Part shown: positions 11,849 to 21,502 of the stretch, piece after piece
Layout: every line of letters starts with the position of its first letter
How positions within the stretch are numbered: the stretch's first letter is position 1
Source of the DNA: Anisus vortex
Lineage: Eukaryota > Mollusca > Gastropoda > Planorbidae
Reading direction: 5' to 3'
DNA length: 64,000 nt
NCBI GenBank assembly: GCA_949126835.1
Contig: OX421497.1
Location: forward strand, 11,502,132 to 11,566,131
Position numbers and translations under genes: made by a program
Notes under the pieces: generated by a model
Databases searched by the model: none
What the model saw: only the letters and a program-made list of their open reading frames with translations
What the model was told of the DNA's origin: nothing

Positions 11849-13105
11849 GATCTGTGAGCTACAAGTTTCATGGGATGCTAGGCCATCACTTCTTTACTTT
11901 ATCTCAGTTAATGTCCTGGTGCAAATCAGAGCTAATGTAACCCAGCCTAAGTCATAGCTTATATACACCAAGGCACAAATCGGCCCACCAAGCCATTTGG
12001 TGTGGCCTTCCCTTACAGCTACCAGCAACAGCTGTATTTTGGAATTTATTGTTTAATAATGTAGAAAACTAAGTTTAGAATGTGTGTAGCCCATTTTATT
12101 GCATCCAATTCCTTATATGGTCCAATGAGCTTATGTGAATAGGTCTGACCTGGACTTAAGTTTTGGTTTATATATAAAATAAAAAAGTTGATGTTTTATG
12201 TCTAATTATACAATTGTTATGTTTTGTCTTTTTAATTCCAATAAATTTGTTATAAGTTATAGCAATTAGGTTTTATGTATAGCGTGTTTTTCAGCTGATG
12301 CTAATGTCAACACAGTGCTAAATTTAAATATCATAACTGATGATAAATTGGATTAACATGTTTTTTTTTTAAAAGCATGTAAGTTTACTGCAAAAAGAAT
12401 CTGGGACTTTTTCTTTGTAAGTTGACAGTCTCCGTGTCCAGTTCACTATAATTGTCTGCCCCTGGCGGATTTGTTATTTTCCCTAAGCTGCTTGGCAACC
12501 TTGAAATGGGGAGAGAATTTAAAGGTGTCTTACAGTTTTGGGTTGGGAAGGGGAGGGGTTGAGATGGCAGAGAGAGCATTGAGTTTTTAGCATTACTTCA
12601 CATGTGTAAGCTTTTAAAATTGTAAAAAAAAAGTTATAAGAACTTTTATAAAACTGTTTGTCTGCCATTTTTATGGTTGCTATAGCAAAAAAAGATATAA
12701 ACAAAATTTTATTCACCCCAAGTATACCTAAAACACACAGCTGAATCTGATAGGGTAATTTAAAATTGTCAGGTATGTGAAATAATAAAAAAATATATCT
12801 AGACAGGTGTCCAACCTTAACCAGATTGTTACACAATTAGTGAGAGCTTTGTGTAGATAACAGAGCCAATGTAATATTACACTCAGTGCAGTTGTATTTT
12901 GTTTGTTTCTAAATAAGAACATAGAAATAATAAATTAAACATTCTTAAACAGACTAAACGTAGTGGGCATTGCTAAAGGAGACTTAAAACGTTCTAAAAT
13001 GACTTTCTCTTTTTCTATAATTTTATAATCAGTAAATTTTGTCAACAATGTTTGGTCTAGTATTCTTTTTTTTTACAATATCATGTTTACAACAATAGAA
13101 ATGTG
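11849..13105. other. Intergenic, no gene seen
   Basis: AT-rich sequence with one AATAAA near 12240 and no supportable exon or recognised element. Confidence 0.4.
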
Positions 13106-13116
13106 CATAGCGAGCA

Positions 13117-13162
13117 ATAATCTTCTTTATAGAAGGAGCATCTGTAATGTATAAGATAAAAG
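13117..13162 (+). repeat. LINE 3'-terminal tail remnant
   Basis: AATCTTCTTTATAGAAGGAG, then CATCTGTAATGTATAAGATA: the same 3' end as the LINE at 48488-49750, here without any coding part. Confidence 0.7.
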
Positions 13163-13342
13163 AACTTAAAAAAAAATTGTTTGCTCATTTTGTAATGCTT
13201 TTATGTACAACCCCTTAAAAAAATAATTTTTTGTTTCTATTTTTCTGTCTTTTTTGTTTTTTTGTTGATATTTAAACCCAGACCATGACAACAACTATAA
13301 TGTGACATAATGTAATACAAGAATGTTTTTCAATTTGTAAGG

Positions 13343-13385
13343 AATAAATGAAGTTTACTTTTTGTGTTGTTTTTTTTGTGGGGTG
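13343..13385 (+). terminator. Possible distal poly(A) signal
   Basis: AATAAA at 13343-13348, followed by a T/GT-rich stretch to about 13390. It is downstream of the CI-MPR gene with no other plus-strand gene between. It could serve a long alternative UTR or an unseen transcript. Confidence 0.25.
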
Positions 13386-13506
13386 TTTATATTTATTGAA
13401 TTTGTTGGCCTGATAGATTCATAACGTTTTTATTAAATTTGTCTACACTGAGAATTGTAACCTGGGATGTATTGGTCTTAAAAATTGAATGTCGGGTGGG
13501 GGGGAG

Positions 13507-14055
13507 TCTTCTTCTTCGTTCTCAAGTTAATGATTTGGGGGATTAAACAACAAGTCCTATATGTATGGTAGGTTATACTGTGCCGTGGTTTTCAGTTGCT
13601 CTAGTCCACCATACAGTTTGTCATTGAAGGTGGCTTCCTGGGGGCCTTTTGGCTGACCGGGTAGAATGGTACAGGGGGGCAGGTTTGAAGAAATGGTTCC
13701 ACATTTTAAGGAGCTGTCCCACAGGAGCACATGTCACTTGCTCCAATTCGTGGTTTCCGGAACATGTGTTGCTTCAGCCTGTTATGACCTGTCCTTAGCC
13801 TGAAGGTGATGTTGTTGAAATTGGTGGGTGAGTTTGAATTGAGCATCACTCTTTGGGTTGTTTTGTTGCTACTCAGATCATCTTTCTGATTCGTTGCTTT
13901 TGAGTATTGCCTTAATTTATTCTGGGTGTAGAGATGGGTCTGTCTGGTTTTGTCTGCCTCCAGTTTTAGCTAACCTGTCGGCAGTGTCGTTCCCTTCAAT
14001 TTCCACATGCCCAGTGATCCATTGAAGAACAAGTGTTCATTTGTTATTTTGCATG
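13507..14055 (-). mobile_element. LINE 3' fragment with RNase H motif, degraded
   Basis: The minus strand reads QWITGHVEIEGNDTADRLAK, a standard RNase H C-terminal motif of non-LTR elements. Degraded tail coding then follows (FKPAPLYHSTRSAKRP...), ending with a GAAGAAGAAGA tail at about 13509-13520. It is homologous to 1279-1645. Multiple stops make it non-functional. Confidence 0.75.
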
Positions 14056-14071
14056 TTTCATCCAAATACAT

Positions 14072-14280
14072 CTAGGTCCTGGGTTCGAATCCTGGTGAAG
14101 GCTCGGATTTGTTCCCGGGACTGGAGGGTGTCCCTGAGTCTACTCCGCTCTGATGGGTACGTGACATTAGTTCTGGTAAAGTAAAGGTGGCTTGTATGCA
14201 CTAGTATGCCGTGCCACAGAAAATGGTGAATGCAGCTTCACAGGCCCTAGGATCAATTTGGTCCGGCAAGTACTTTTCTA
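14072..14280 (+). repeat. SINE family 1, lacking A-box head
   Basis: Starts within the tRNA part (GGTCCTGGGTTCGAATCCTGG, an intact B-box) and runs through the body to CAATTTGGTCCGGCAAGTAC. It directly abuts the LINE fragment before it. Confidence 0.75.
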
Positions 14281-14638
14281 AATTACTGTTTCATACAAGT
14301 AGCCCCAACGCGTCAGCTACTGTTCATTATTGATACAAATGCTTTTTTTAAAAAAAAAGGCTGAATTCAAACAAGGAGAATATGAAGGCCTAAGAACACT
14401 TTTTGACATCCTTGTGTGACACACACTTCACCAGGTTTGATTGGCGCCTGACGTCATTTGAGGGAAAGTAGCTGATGCTAGTGTGCATTGGGCTAGATAT
14501 ACAATACCGTGTATGCTGTGACCAAAGAAATCGAAAAACTGTTCATATTTAGAAACATGGAACAAATTGTGCCTGAAACTGAAAGAGGATGTTCACCTAC
14601 TTTCTTACTCTAGGCTGCCAAACCGGCATCCTGGCTGG

Positions 14639-15960
14639 ATAGCGACTGTTAGAACAGCGACTGTCAGTTTAGCGACTACACAAGGGCGACGTAATCAGGT
14701 TGGCGGCTATTGTCTGAACGGCGACCGCATTATAACATCGACTGTTACGATAGCGACTTTACTGTCAACTTCAGAATGAGATATAGGGCCTACTCAGAAG
14801 GGCGCAAACTTTGTTTCTTTTGCTTTTGACTACGCGTGCGTATTTACCAGTTTGTGTTCGCTTTGTGAAAAGTTCACTATAAGTGTATCGGTCGGTCGTT
14901 GCTGAAGGCAGTCTTGATAAGTGAAATTCGCGAAGTAGGAAACACCATATTTACAGCAAATCATTGAAACCTGGACTCGCTCCAAGAAGTGTACAGATCG
15001 ACTTTGAACTAGCTGCCAAAGCTACTCTCATTGAAGCATTTCCTCAAACGCACATCTACGGCTGTTACTTTCACTTGGGACAATCGCTCTGGAGAAAGAT
15101 TCAGGAAAACGGACTACAACGGTTATATGTACAAGAGGAAAATGTTCGAATGGCATTTTCAATGCTCCTTGCTCTTGCCTTTCCACCTGTGGATGAAGTG
15201 AGCGATGCCTTTGATGAACTGGTGGCAGACTACCCACCAGAAGTAATGCCTCTTGTAGATTACTTCGAAGATAACTACGTGGGGCGGAGAAGCAGACGTG
15301 GAGACAGCAGACAGCCATTATTTCCTGTAGATATGTGGACAAATCGTATCTAGCTACTACCAGACAGAGACCTGAATCAGCGAATAAAAAAATACGTGAC
15401 AATGAACACACGAATCACTGCTGTACAGCAAAATCGAGATCAGTATGATCTTCTGCAATTCCTTCGAGCCCTTGCTCACAATTTAGAAATAAACGTGGCA
15501 TGATTTGATTGGTCATTTGTTCATTTTCTATTGTTTTAAATCTTCTTTTTAAATCATGTATTCTGTATTAAATCTTCTTTTAAAATCATTTATGTATTAT
15601 GTAGCTAATCCAAATTAAATATTATTTATTAAATACTTGTTGATAGAATTTTTTTTACTAAACAGTTGTTTTTGTCATTGGTGTTTGGTTTGGGATTAAA
15701 CACATTGAAAATAATAACAAATGTATATTCAAGTATGTTTATCATGTTATCTTACTGGCAAAGATGACAATAAGTACCTTTAAGAAAGTCAAATGTTGGA
15801 TTAATAAATGAAATGTAATTTTTAATTCCTTTTGGCTTGAAATGAGCAGCCGCTGTTATGTTATGACAATCGCTCTTTTATTACAATCACTATTCACTAT
15901 CATGTGGTCGTTGTTATGGCAGTCGCTCAACTTACAGTCGCTGTTTTAACAGTCGCTAGG
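14639..15960 (+). mobile_element. Truncated MULE (Mutator-like) DNA transposon
   Basis: The ends are inverted repeats: TAGCGACTGTTAGAACAGCG at the left, and at the right the complement of TAGCGACTGTTAAAACAGCG. Both ends continue with further GCGAC-rich words for about 120 bases. The inside encodes a fragment of MULE transposase (14964-15353). I see no convincing 9-bp target duplication. At 1.3 kb it is far shorter than autonomous MULEs, so it is an internally deleted copy. Confidence 0.75.
14964..15353 (+). pseudogene. MULE transposase fragment
   Basis: 129 residues resembling the C-terminal half of MULE transposases. QIDFELAAKATLIEAFPQ is the last catalytic-region motif. It is followed by GCYFHLGQSLWRKIQ (the FHL-Q-xxW-RK signature), GLQRLYV, and ALAFPPVDEVSDAFDEL, and ends YFEDNYVGRRSR...FPVDMWTN. 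The upstream part with the first catalytic residues is absent, and a stop follows WTNRI. Non-functional remnant. Confidence 0.75.
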
Positions 15961-16535
15961 CCTATAAGGAACCCAAGCGATAAGATTCTATATTGTATTT
16001 GTGATCGTCTCGCTAGTTCATGTAGAGTTGTTTATTTACATTTGAATTTGGTGAAGAGAGTAAGTGTAGATTTATTTGTTATAACGCAATACAAAAATGC
16101 TTTCTCGTAGTTTCTTCGACTTGCTAATTCATAGAACGCATTTACTTTTGAACTCGAAAAAGTTGCGGAAAATCCATTTCTAGCACTTTCTGGTTCTGCA
16201 CCAAAATCTATACGCTTATAAGCGTATTAGTGCGGTTAGTGTCTTTGTTGTTGTTGATTTCTGCATAGTTACCAGTGAAGTTGTTTAGCCTAAATGTGTA
16301 CATACGTTCAAGCATTACAGCATAGCCCACATGCATCGAGTGGATTGAGTTATTATCATAGTGAACAAGAACCTAGATAGAAAACAGAGAACACCCGAGG
16401 AGATCCGTGAAGTCGTAACACTACCCTAATCTATTTCCTCATGCCCCCAACCCCTCCCCATTTAGGACCTACACTATTACTCCCCTTTGCCGACCCTACC
16501 CCAGTCCCCACGACCTTGAAATCCTAGTCACTATT

Positions 16536-16597
16536 GTTTGATTTAGCACAGTACCGGTATACTATAGTTTGATTTAGCATAGTACCGGTATACTATA
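16536..16597. repeat. 31-bp direct duplication
   Basis: Two adjacent copies (16536-16566 and 16567-16597) containing TTTAGCACAGTACCGGTATA, with one difference. They sit immediately left of the hAT-like element. Confidence 0.85.
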
Positions 16598-17354
16598 GTA
16601 CAGGGGTCGGCAACCTTTTGCTAACAGTGTGCTCAAGTAGGATTTCTAAATCATTCAGCGTGCCAACAGCCTAAAAGTTAAACTACTCCAATATACTTTT
16701 AAAAAAATATTCTTATAGACAATTATTTGAACTCCGTTGCAAGACCAAGGCCGAAAGCAAAGGAGATTATTTATACAGAAAATCGTTAAGGCGTTTTATA
16801 TTTAATACAAAATTAACGTGATTGTGATTATCATCCTGATTATTTGCATTTATATTAAATACAATATTTAATTACTAAAATTTCACATTTATGTTTATTA
16901 TTGTCTAATCTTTATCAATTGGTAGTCAAGATGAGCATCTTAACACTTGCAAATGTTAATTATATTTTGATATCAGTGTAACAGGGTGGGGGGAAGGGGG
17001 GGGTAATTAATTTCTAATTCATCATTACTACTACAACTAAGTCTAGTGTAGTGGGTCATGGGCACAGGACAGCAAACGTTAACTAAAATACATCTAAACT
17101 AGGGCACGAGGGGACTTTGGGCTTCCGTGACACTTCCGTTGGGACAGAAGGATTATTACAATCTAAACAGACCAACAACACTGAACACTAAACATAAAAC
17201 ACTAACATCATATTTAAATTACAAATTACTGTTTATTCATGTAAATCAACTCATCCCATTTAAGGGAAAATAAAAATCATAAAAACAAATTAAGCCCCAA
17301 CAATAAACCTATAGGTACTTTCTATACTCTAAACATACTGTAAACCCTCACAAA

Positions 17355-17461
17355 TAATAACCAAACTTTAACTCCCCACTAAAAACAAACTTCAACTCCC
17401 CACTAAAAAACAAACTTCAACTCCCCACTAAAAAACAAACTTTAACTCCCCACTAAAAACC
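17355..17461. repeat. 28-29-bp tandem repeat, four copies
   Basis: Repeats of CTTCAACTCCCCACTAAAAA with an ACAAA linker. Inside the large hAT-like element. Confidence 0.85.
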
Positions 17462-19257
17462 AACATAGGCCGACATTACGACGTCATATCCGAACAAGCC
17501 ACACACAACTACGCCATATACTGACCACTGGTCATCCAACAAAAGGGCCATTTCAGACGGAAGTGACTGATTAATTACTCTATTTATAGACCCTGACTGA
17601 ACGCTCTGATGACCCGTCCAAATCTCGTTCTAACTAATTTCAAAATGACTATTTCCTGTTGACTAAAGTGTTAATCCTTATTCTAAATCTCTAATTGCTA
17701 AATATCTACCAATTTATCCTATATACAACCCTACATTAAATTAAACTACCAAGAACATCCTACCTATCTCTTTAATTAAACTAAACTGATGAAAACCCCA
17801 TTTAAAATAATCGGAAAAAGAATTCCGAAAAATGACACAAGGCCTAGCCACTTAACCTCGTTTCAGGGCTTTTACAAAATACAAAACAATATTTACATAC
17901 ATTATGTAAGGGGGGGAAAGTTAACTGAATATACTGAAATGTGTGTGGTATTCAATTATATAACACACACAATTAAATTAATATACATATATTTACATTT
18001 ATACACAAGGGGAGGGACGGGTATATCTGTGCATACCTATATTGTGGTAGGCAGGTAGGATTAGCTACCTGGATGAACCAATACTAAAGACTACTTCACT
18101 TAAACTTAAGGCACTATTTATAAGAGCTACTATACTAGATACTAGACTATACTAAAGTACTAAAACTACACTAAAGTTAGATTACCAAGCTAAACACAGA
18201 ACAGCAAACCACAAATAAACAACGTACACTACAACAATGTAAAAGTATCTAACCATCAATTGAACAAATAAATTTTTCATAATACACAAACATGTTTATT
18301 CAAATTATAATAAGCCCTAACCATCACTATCAACAACAACTAAATAAATCCATCGTCTACCAACGCCATTTCTAACTAAATAAATCATCATCTCTACCAA
18401 CTCTTAATTCACATACTACAAAATAATAATTCAAATCTTCTCATCACTTAACACACTATCTAATATCTAACCAAGAAAATATAACAACAGATCTAGCAAT
18501 TTATAACATCTAACTTAAAACCAACATAGGCGGTTTTACCCGACGGGACTCTTAAGAGATGCAAAGCTGGGCCACACACAATAAGAAGGCTGTACTACTG
18601 ACCGGGAATGGATTAAATAGCCCTCTAGGGCGAATCGACAACTATTACTGACCAATCCGATTCAAATAGGATTAAATAACAGACCAATCAGAACCAGGCA
18701 AGGTGACCAGGCGCTCAAAAATAATTAATTTGTAACAAATGTTAAAAACATGCTTCATATTACAAGTAAAACGAAGACCTCTAAATATATCAACAACTTA
18801 ATTAAACTAAACTATGTCTATTTAAAAACCACAGTACATTTCCTACTAATTACTAATACCCATCTTCCATCACAATAATCGTTAACAAAGTTATTTACCC
18901 AAAACGGGCAAGTTTTGGTACAGAATTTAGTAATTAACAAAGAATATATAGCAAAAAAACACAATCATATACCGTAGACTGGTTATAGTAAAAAAACAAA
19001 CAAAAATACAACGTAAACTGGTTACCAGTTTACAATTATTTTTATACCAAACAGTCACACAAGTACATAGCTATATTACAAATAATAAAATACATTTAAA
19101 TTAAAAGTCAATTACTTACATTCTCACAAATAATAACACGCACAGAGCACAGAAACTTAAACACATTCAAAACAGACCACTAGTACAGCACTAAGCAATT
19201 AATCACACTTTTAATTTAAGTCACTGACCTACATCAGTTTTAGTCCTTTAATGTGTT

Positions 19258-19549
19258 TTAGAAATACAACCCAATAACAACCTGTTGCAAAGCTCAGATA
19301 AACATAAAGACAAAAACACTTTCCTTATCCCTTATGCGAGAACAAACGCATATAAGTACTCTTTCTTCCCGAGTGACATTCGGGCATGGAATGGGTTGCC
19401 TGAACAAACCAGGAAAACCAGTAACTTAACATCATTTAAAACATTAATAAAAATGCAAGACTAGACTCGGATCACGGATGAGCGTAGGACACAATAATCT
19501 TCTTTATAGAAGGAGCGTCTGTAATGTATAAGATAAGATAAGATAAAAC
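19258..19549 (+). mobile_element. 5'-truncated LINE 3' end, nested
   Basis: Nearly identical to 49470-49750. It encodes the end of the LINE ORF (PYARTNAYKYSFFPS then GLPEQTRKTSNLTSFK) followed by the 3' hairpin and (TAAGA)n tail. Here the W codon in the AWNGLPE motif is intact (TGG), unlike in the 48488 copy. Confidence 0.8.
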
Positions 19550-20082
19550 GGGTTAATTATCTACCTTTTATTAAAATAACGTTTCCACATTTAGATGTAA
19601 TTCAATATTGATGCCAAAAAAAGTTATGTTTGTAAATGCAACTCACTGAAATGTGTCGCTGTGTCATTCAGAATTCAGAAACACCGGCTTCCACAGTCAG
19701 TTTTCCTCATTCAGAACCGCAAAATGTTGTCTTATTATCAATAAAAAAAACACACCTTGGAGGTCTCTCGCGTGCCATTGAAAATCGCTCTGTGTGCCAA
19801 GTTTGGCACGCGTGCCTTAAATTAGGTTGCCGACCCCTGACTATAGTATATTATAGTATAGAATAGTATAGTATAGAATAGTATAATATAAATAGTAGGC
19901 CCTATAGTAAAGTATAGTAAATCTGATATCGTATTGTATTGTTTAGTATTCTATATTATATGCTTAGTAAAGTGTTTGTATTGTAGCATAGTGAAATTAG
20001 GCTAAGCGAAAAGGTAATTTAAGATTAGGCTTATACTATGTGCTTACTGATGTCAGACCGTGTTCATCTAAAATCTAAAGTA

Positions 20083-20184
20083 AACTAGATCTAGTTAAAC
20101 AGGCGTTAAAGAGTTAAACTAGATCTAGTTAAACAGACGTTAAAGAGTAAAACTAGATCTAGTTAAACAGACGTTAAAGAGTTG
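20083..20184. repeat. 34-bp tandem repeat x3 with embedded palindrome
   Basis: Three near-identical units, each containing the 14-bp perfect palindrome AACTAGATCTAGTT and then AACAGACGTTAAAGAG. Confidence 0.85.
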
Positions 20185-20904
20185 CTAAATCCAACGACGT
20201 TTTCTTTCTTCCGGATCAAGAACGTTTTTTTCTTCTTCCTGGATTCCTAAACAACTAGACTCTATCTCTGATTGTCACCTGACAAAGGTAAAAAAGGACA
20301 GGTATGAATTGGGCGTTGTGCTGGCCACACAATATCCAACACGTTTCAACCTAATTTAAAAATAGACTCATCAGGGTACCGAAGTGCATATGTGAAGTTA
20401 AGGAAAGTATAATAGTCATTTACTTAAAAAGACGAAAAAAAAATAAGACCACCTTTGGATTGTCGATATCATTGACTCTATGACATGATACCCCCCCCCC
20501 TTTCCCACTAACCGGTACACCATAAGCTTCGTTACGGATGTGCACAATATGTGTGTTAACATTTCAACTTGGATGAGGTTTCTTAACTAACTGAACAGGA
20601 TGTAAAAGCACACAGTCTTTTGTGGTCGATATTACGAGCTTTAATTTAAAGCATAGGTCCTACCTGGATTGTCATCACCCTCGTATCTTTCTATTTAAAC
20701 AAAGGATTTCAGGTAATTGTTTTTATAAAGCTAAAGCTTTAAACTATTTATTAAGTAGGCTACTTTACGTCGATTTAAAAAAAATATTTTTAATCAATTT
20801 CAACTGAAATTTAATGATTAACTATAAACTAGGCCTAACCCAGAGGGCACAATACACTTTACAGACGGTGAATAAACGTCAAAATCGGACCAGATTTTTT
20901 TGTG

Positions 20905-21065
20905 AAACCACGTATATTTAAGAGTGGATTCGCAAAATTAAATCACGTGATTTTTTCAACGTGTTTTCACCGTGAAAAATCACGTTTAAAGACCGGTGAA
21001 ATTACGTGGAAAAGTTGTGAAATCACAACAAAATACGTGGCAAAGTCACCAAAAACCACGTAAAT
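20905..21065. other. ACGT-rich cluster upstream of gene A
   Basis: About eight ACGT/CACGT words in 160 bases, including AATCACGTGATT and ACCACGTA, alternating with CACCGTG and GTCACC. It is 370-530 bases before the gene A start codon. It could be a decayed palindromic element or a regulatory cluster; the sequence alone does not decide. Confidence 0.3.
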
Positions 21066-21101
21066 ACTCCCCCGAATTACCATTTGTTTTTACTTTTGTT
21101 C

Positions 21102-21204
21102 CTATCAAAATACTGCAATGGGATTCGGAAAATTAGTCGTCTGCATGTACTTTAATTGGCTGTATAATGCAGATTGTCAGAATTCCATTGCAGTATTCTG
21201 ATAG
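21102..21204. repeat. Small terminal-inverted-repeat element
   Basis: Arms of about 25 bases (CTATCAAAATACTGCAATGG at the left, the complement of CTATCAGAATACTGCAATGG at the right) with few mismatches enclose about 50 bases. Looks like a short MITE, 230 bases before the gene A start. Confidence 0.55.
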
Positions 21205-21435
21205 AGAATTATAACTGGCATATCCTACCTATAAGCTTATAGGGAAAAACGTCTATAGAAGAATCTACTAATATGTAAACCAGTTTAAACACACATGAAA
21301 ACAAGTGCAGAATATTTATGCATCTAAAAGTAAAAGATGATTTGTAGATGAAAATCTTTTTTTTTTTAATAATAAAAAAATCAACTTTATATTTTACTCA
21401 GACAGGCTGATAAAAATAAAGTTTGAGCTCTGAGG

Positions 21436-21502
21436 ATGTGGATGTCTGTTTTACTATTCTACGAATTGACTCTTGCCAGTTTGACCTATTTCTTCTTACC
21501 TG
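21436..21502 (+). CDS. Gene A exon 1: signal peptide
   Basis: ATG at 21436 opens MWMSVLLFYELTLASLTYFF then LP, with the exon ending CCT G|GTATAG. The phase fits the next acceptor at 22091. The layout equals gene B exon 1 (hydrophobic leader ending L-P, then a split Gly/Ala/Glu codon), which is why this start was chosen despite its small size. No promoter motif is obvious. Confidence 0.7.

Larger units (their letters stand above)
16601..19839. mobile_element. Large non-autonomous hAT-like element (CAGGGGTCGG family)
   Basis: The left end CAGGGGTCGGCAACC and right end GGTTGCCGACCCCTG form a perfect 15-bp inverted repeat. Flanks repeat CTATAGTA (16593-16600 and 19841-19848, with one ambiguous A). 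Sub-terminal words match the short copies at 9931 and 32268. The 3.2 kb inside holds no transposase. It contains a 28-29-bp tandem repeat (17355-17461), long A/C-rich stretches I cannot assign, and a nested LINE 3' end (19258-19549). The right 200 bases recur at 61720-61915. Confidence 0.75.

Noticed and set aside
14620..15975. 9-bp target duplication around the MULE
   Set aside because: The bases next to the two inverted ends do not match over 9 positions, so none is claimed.
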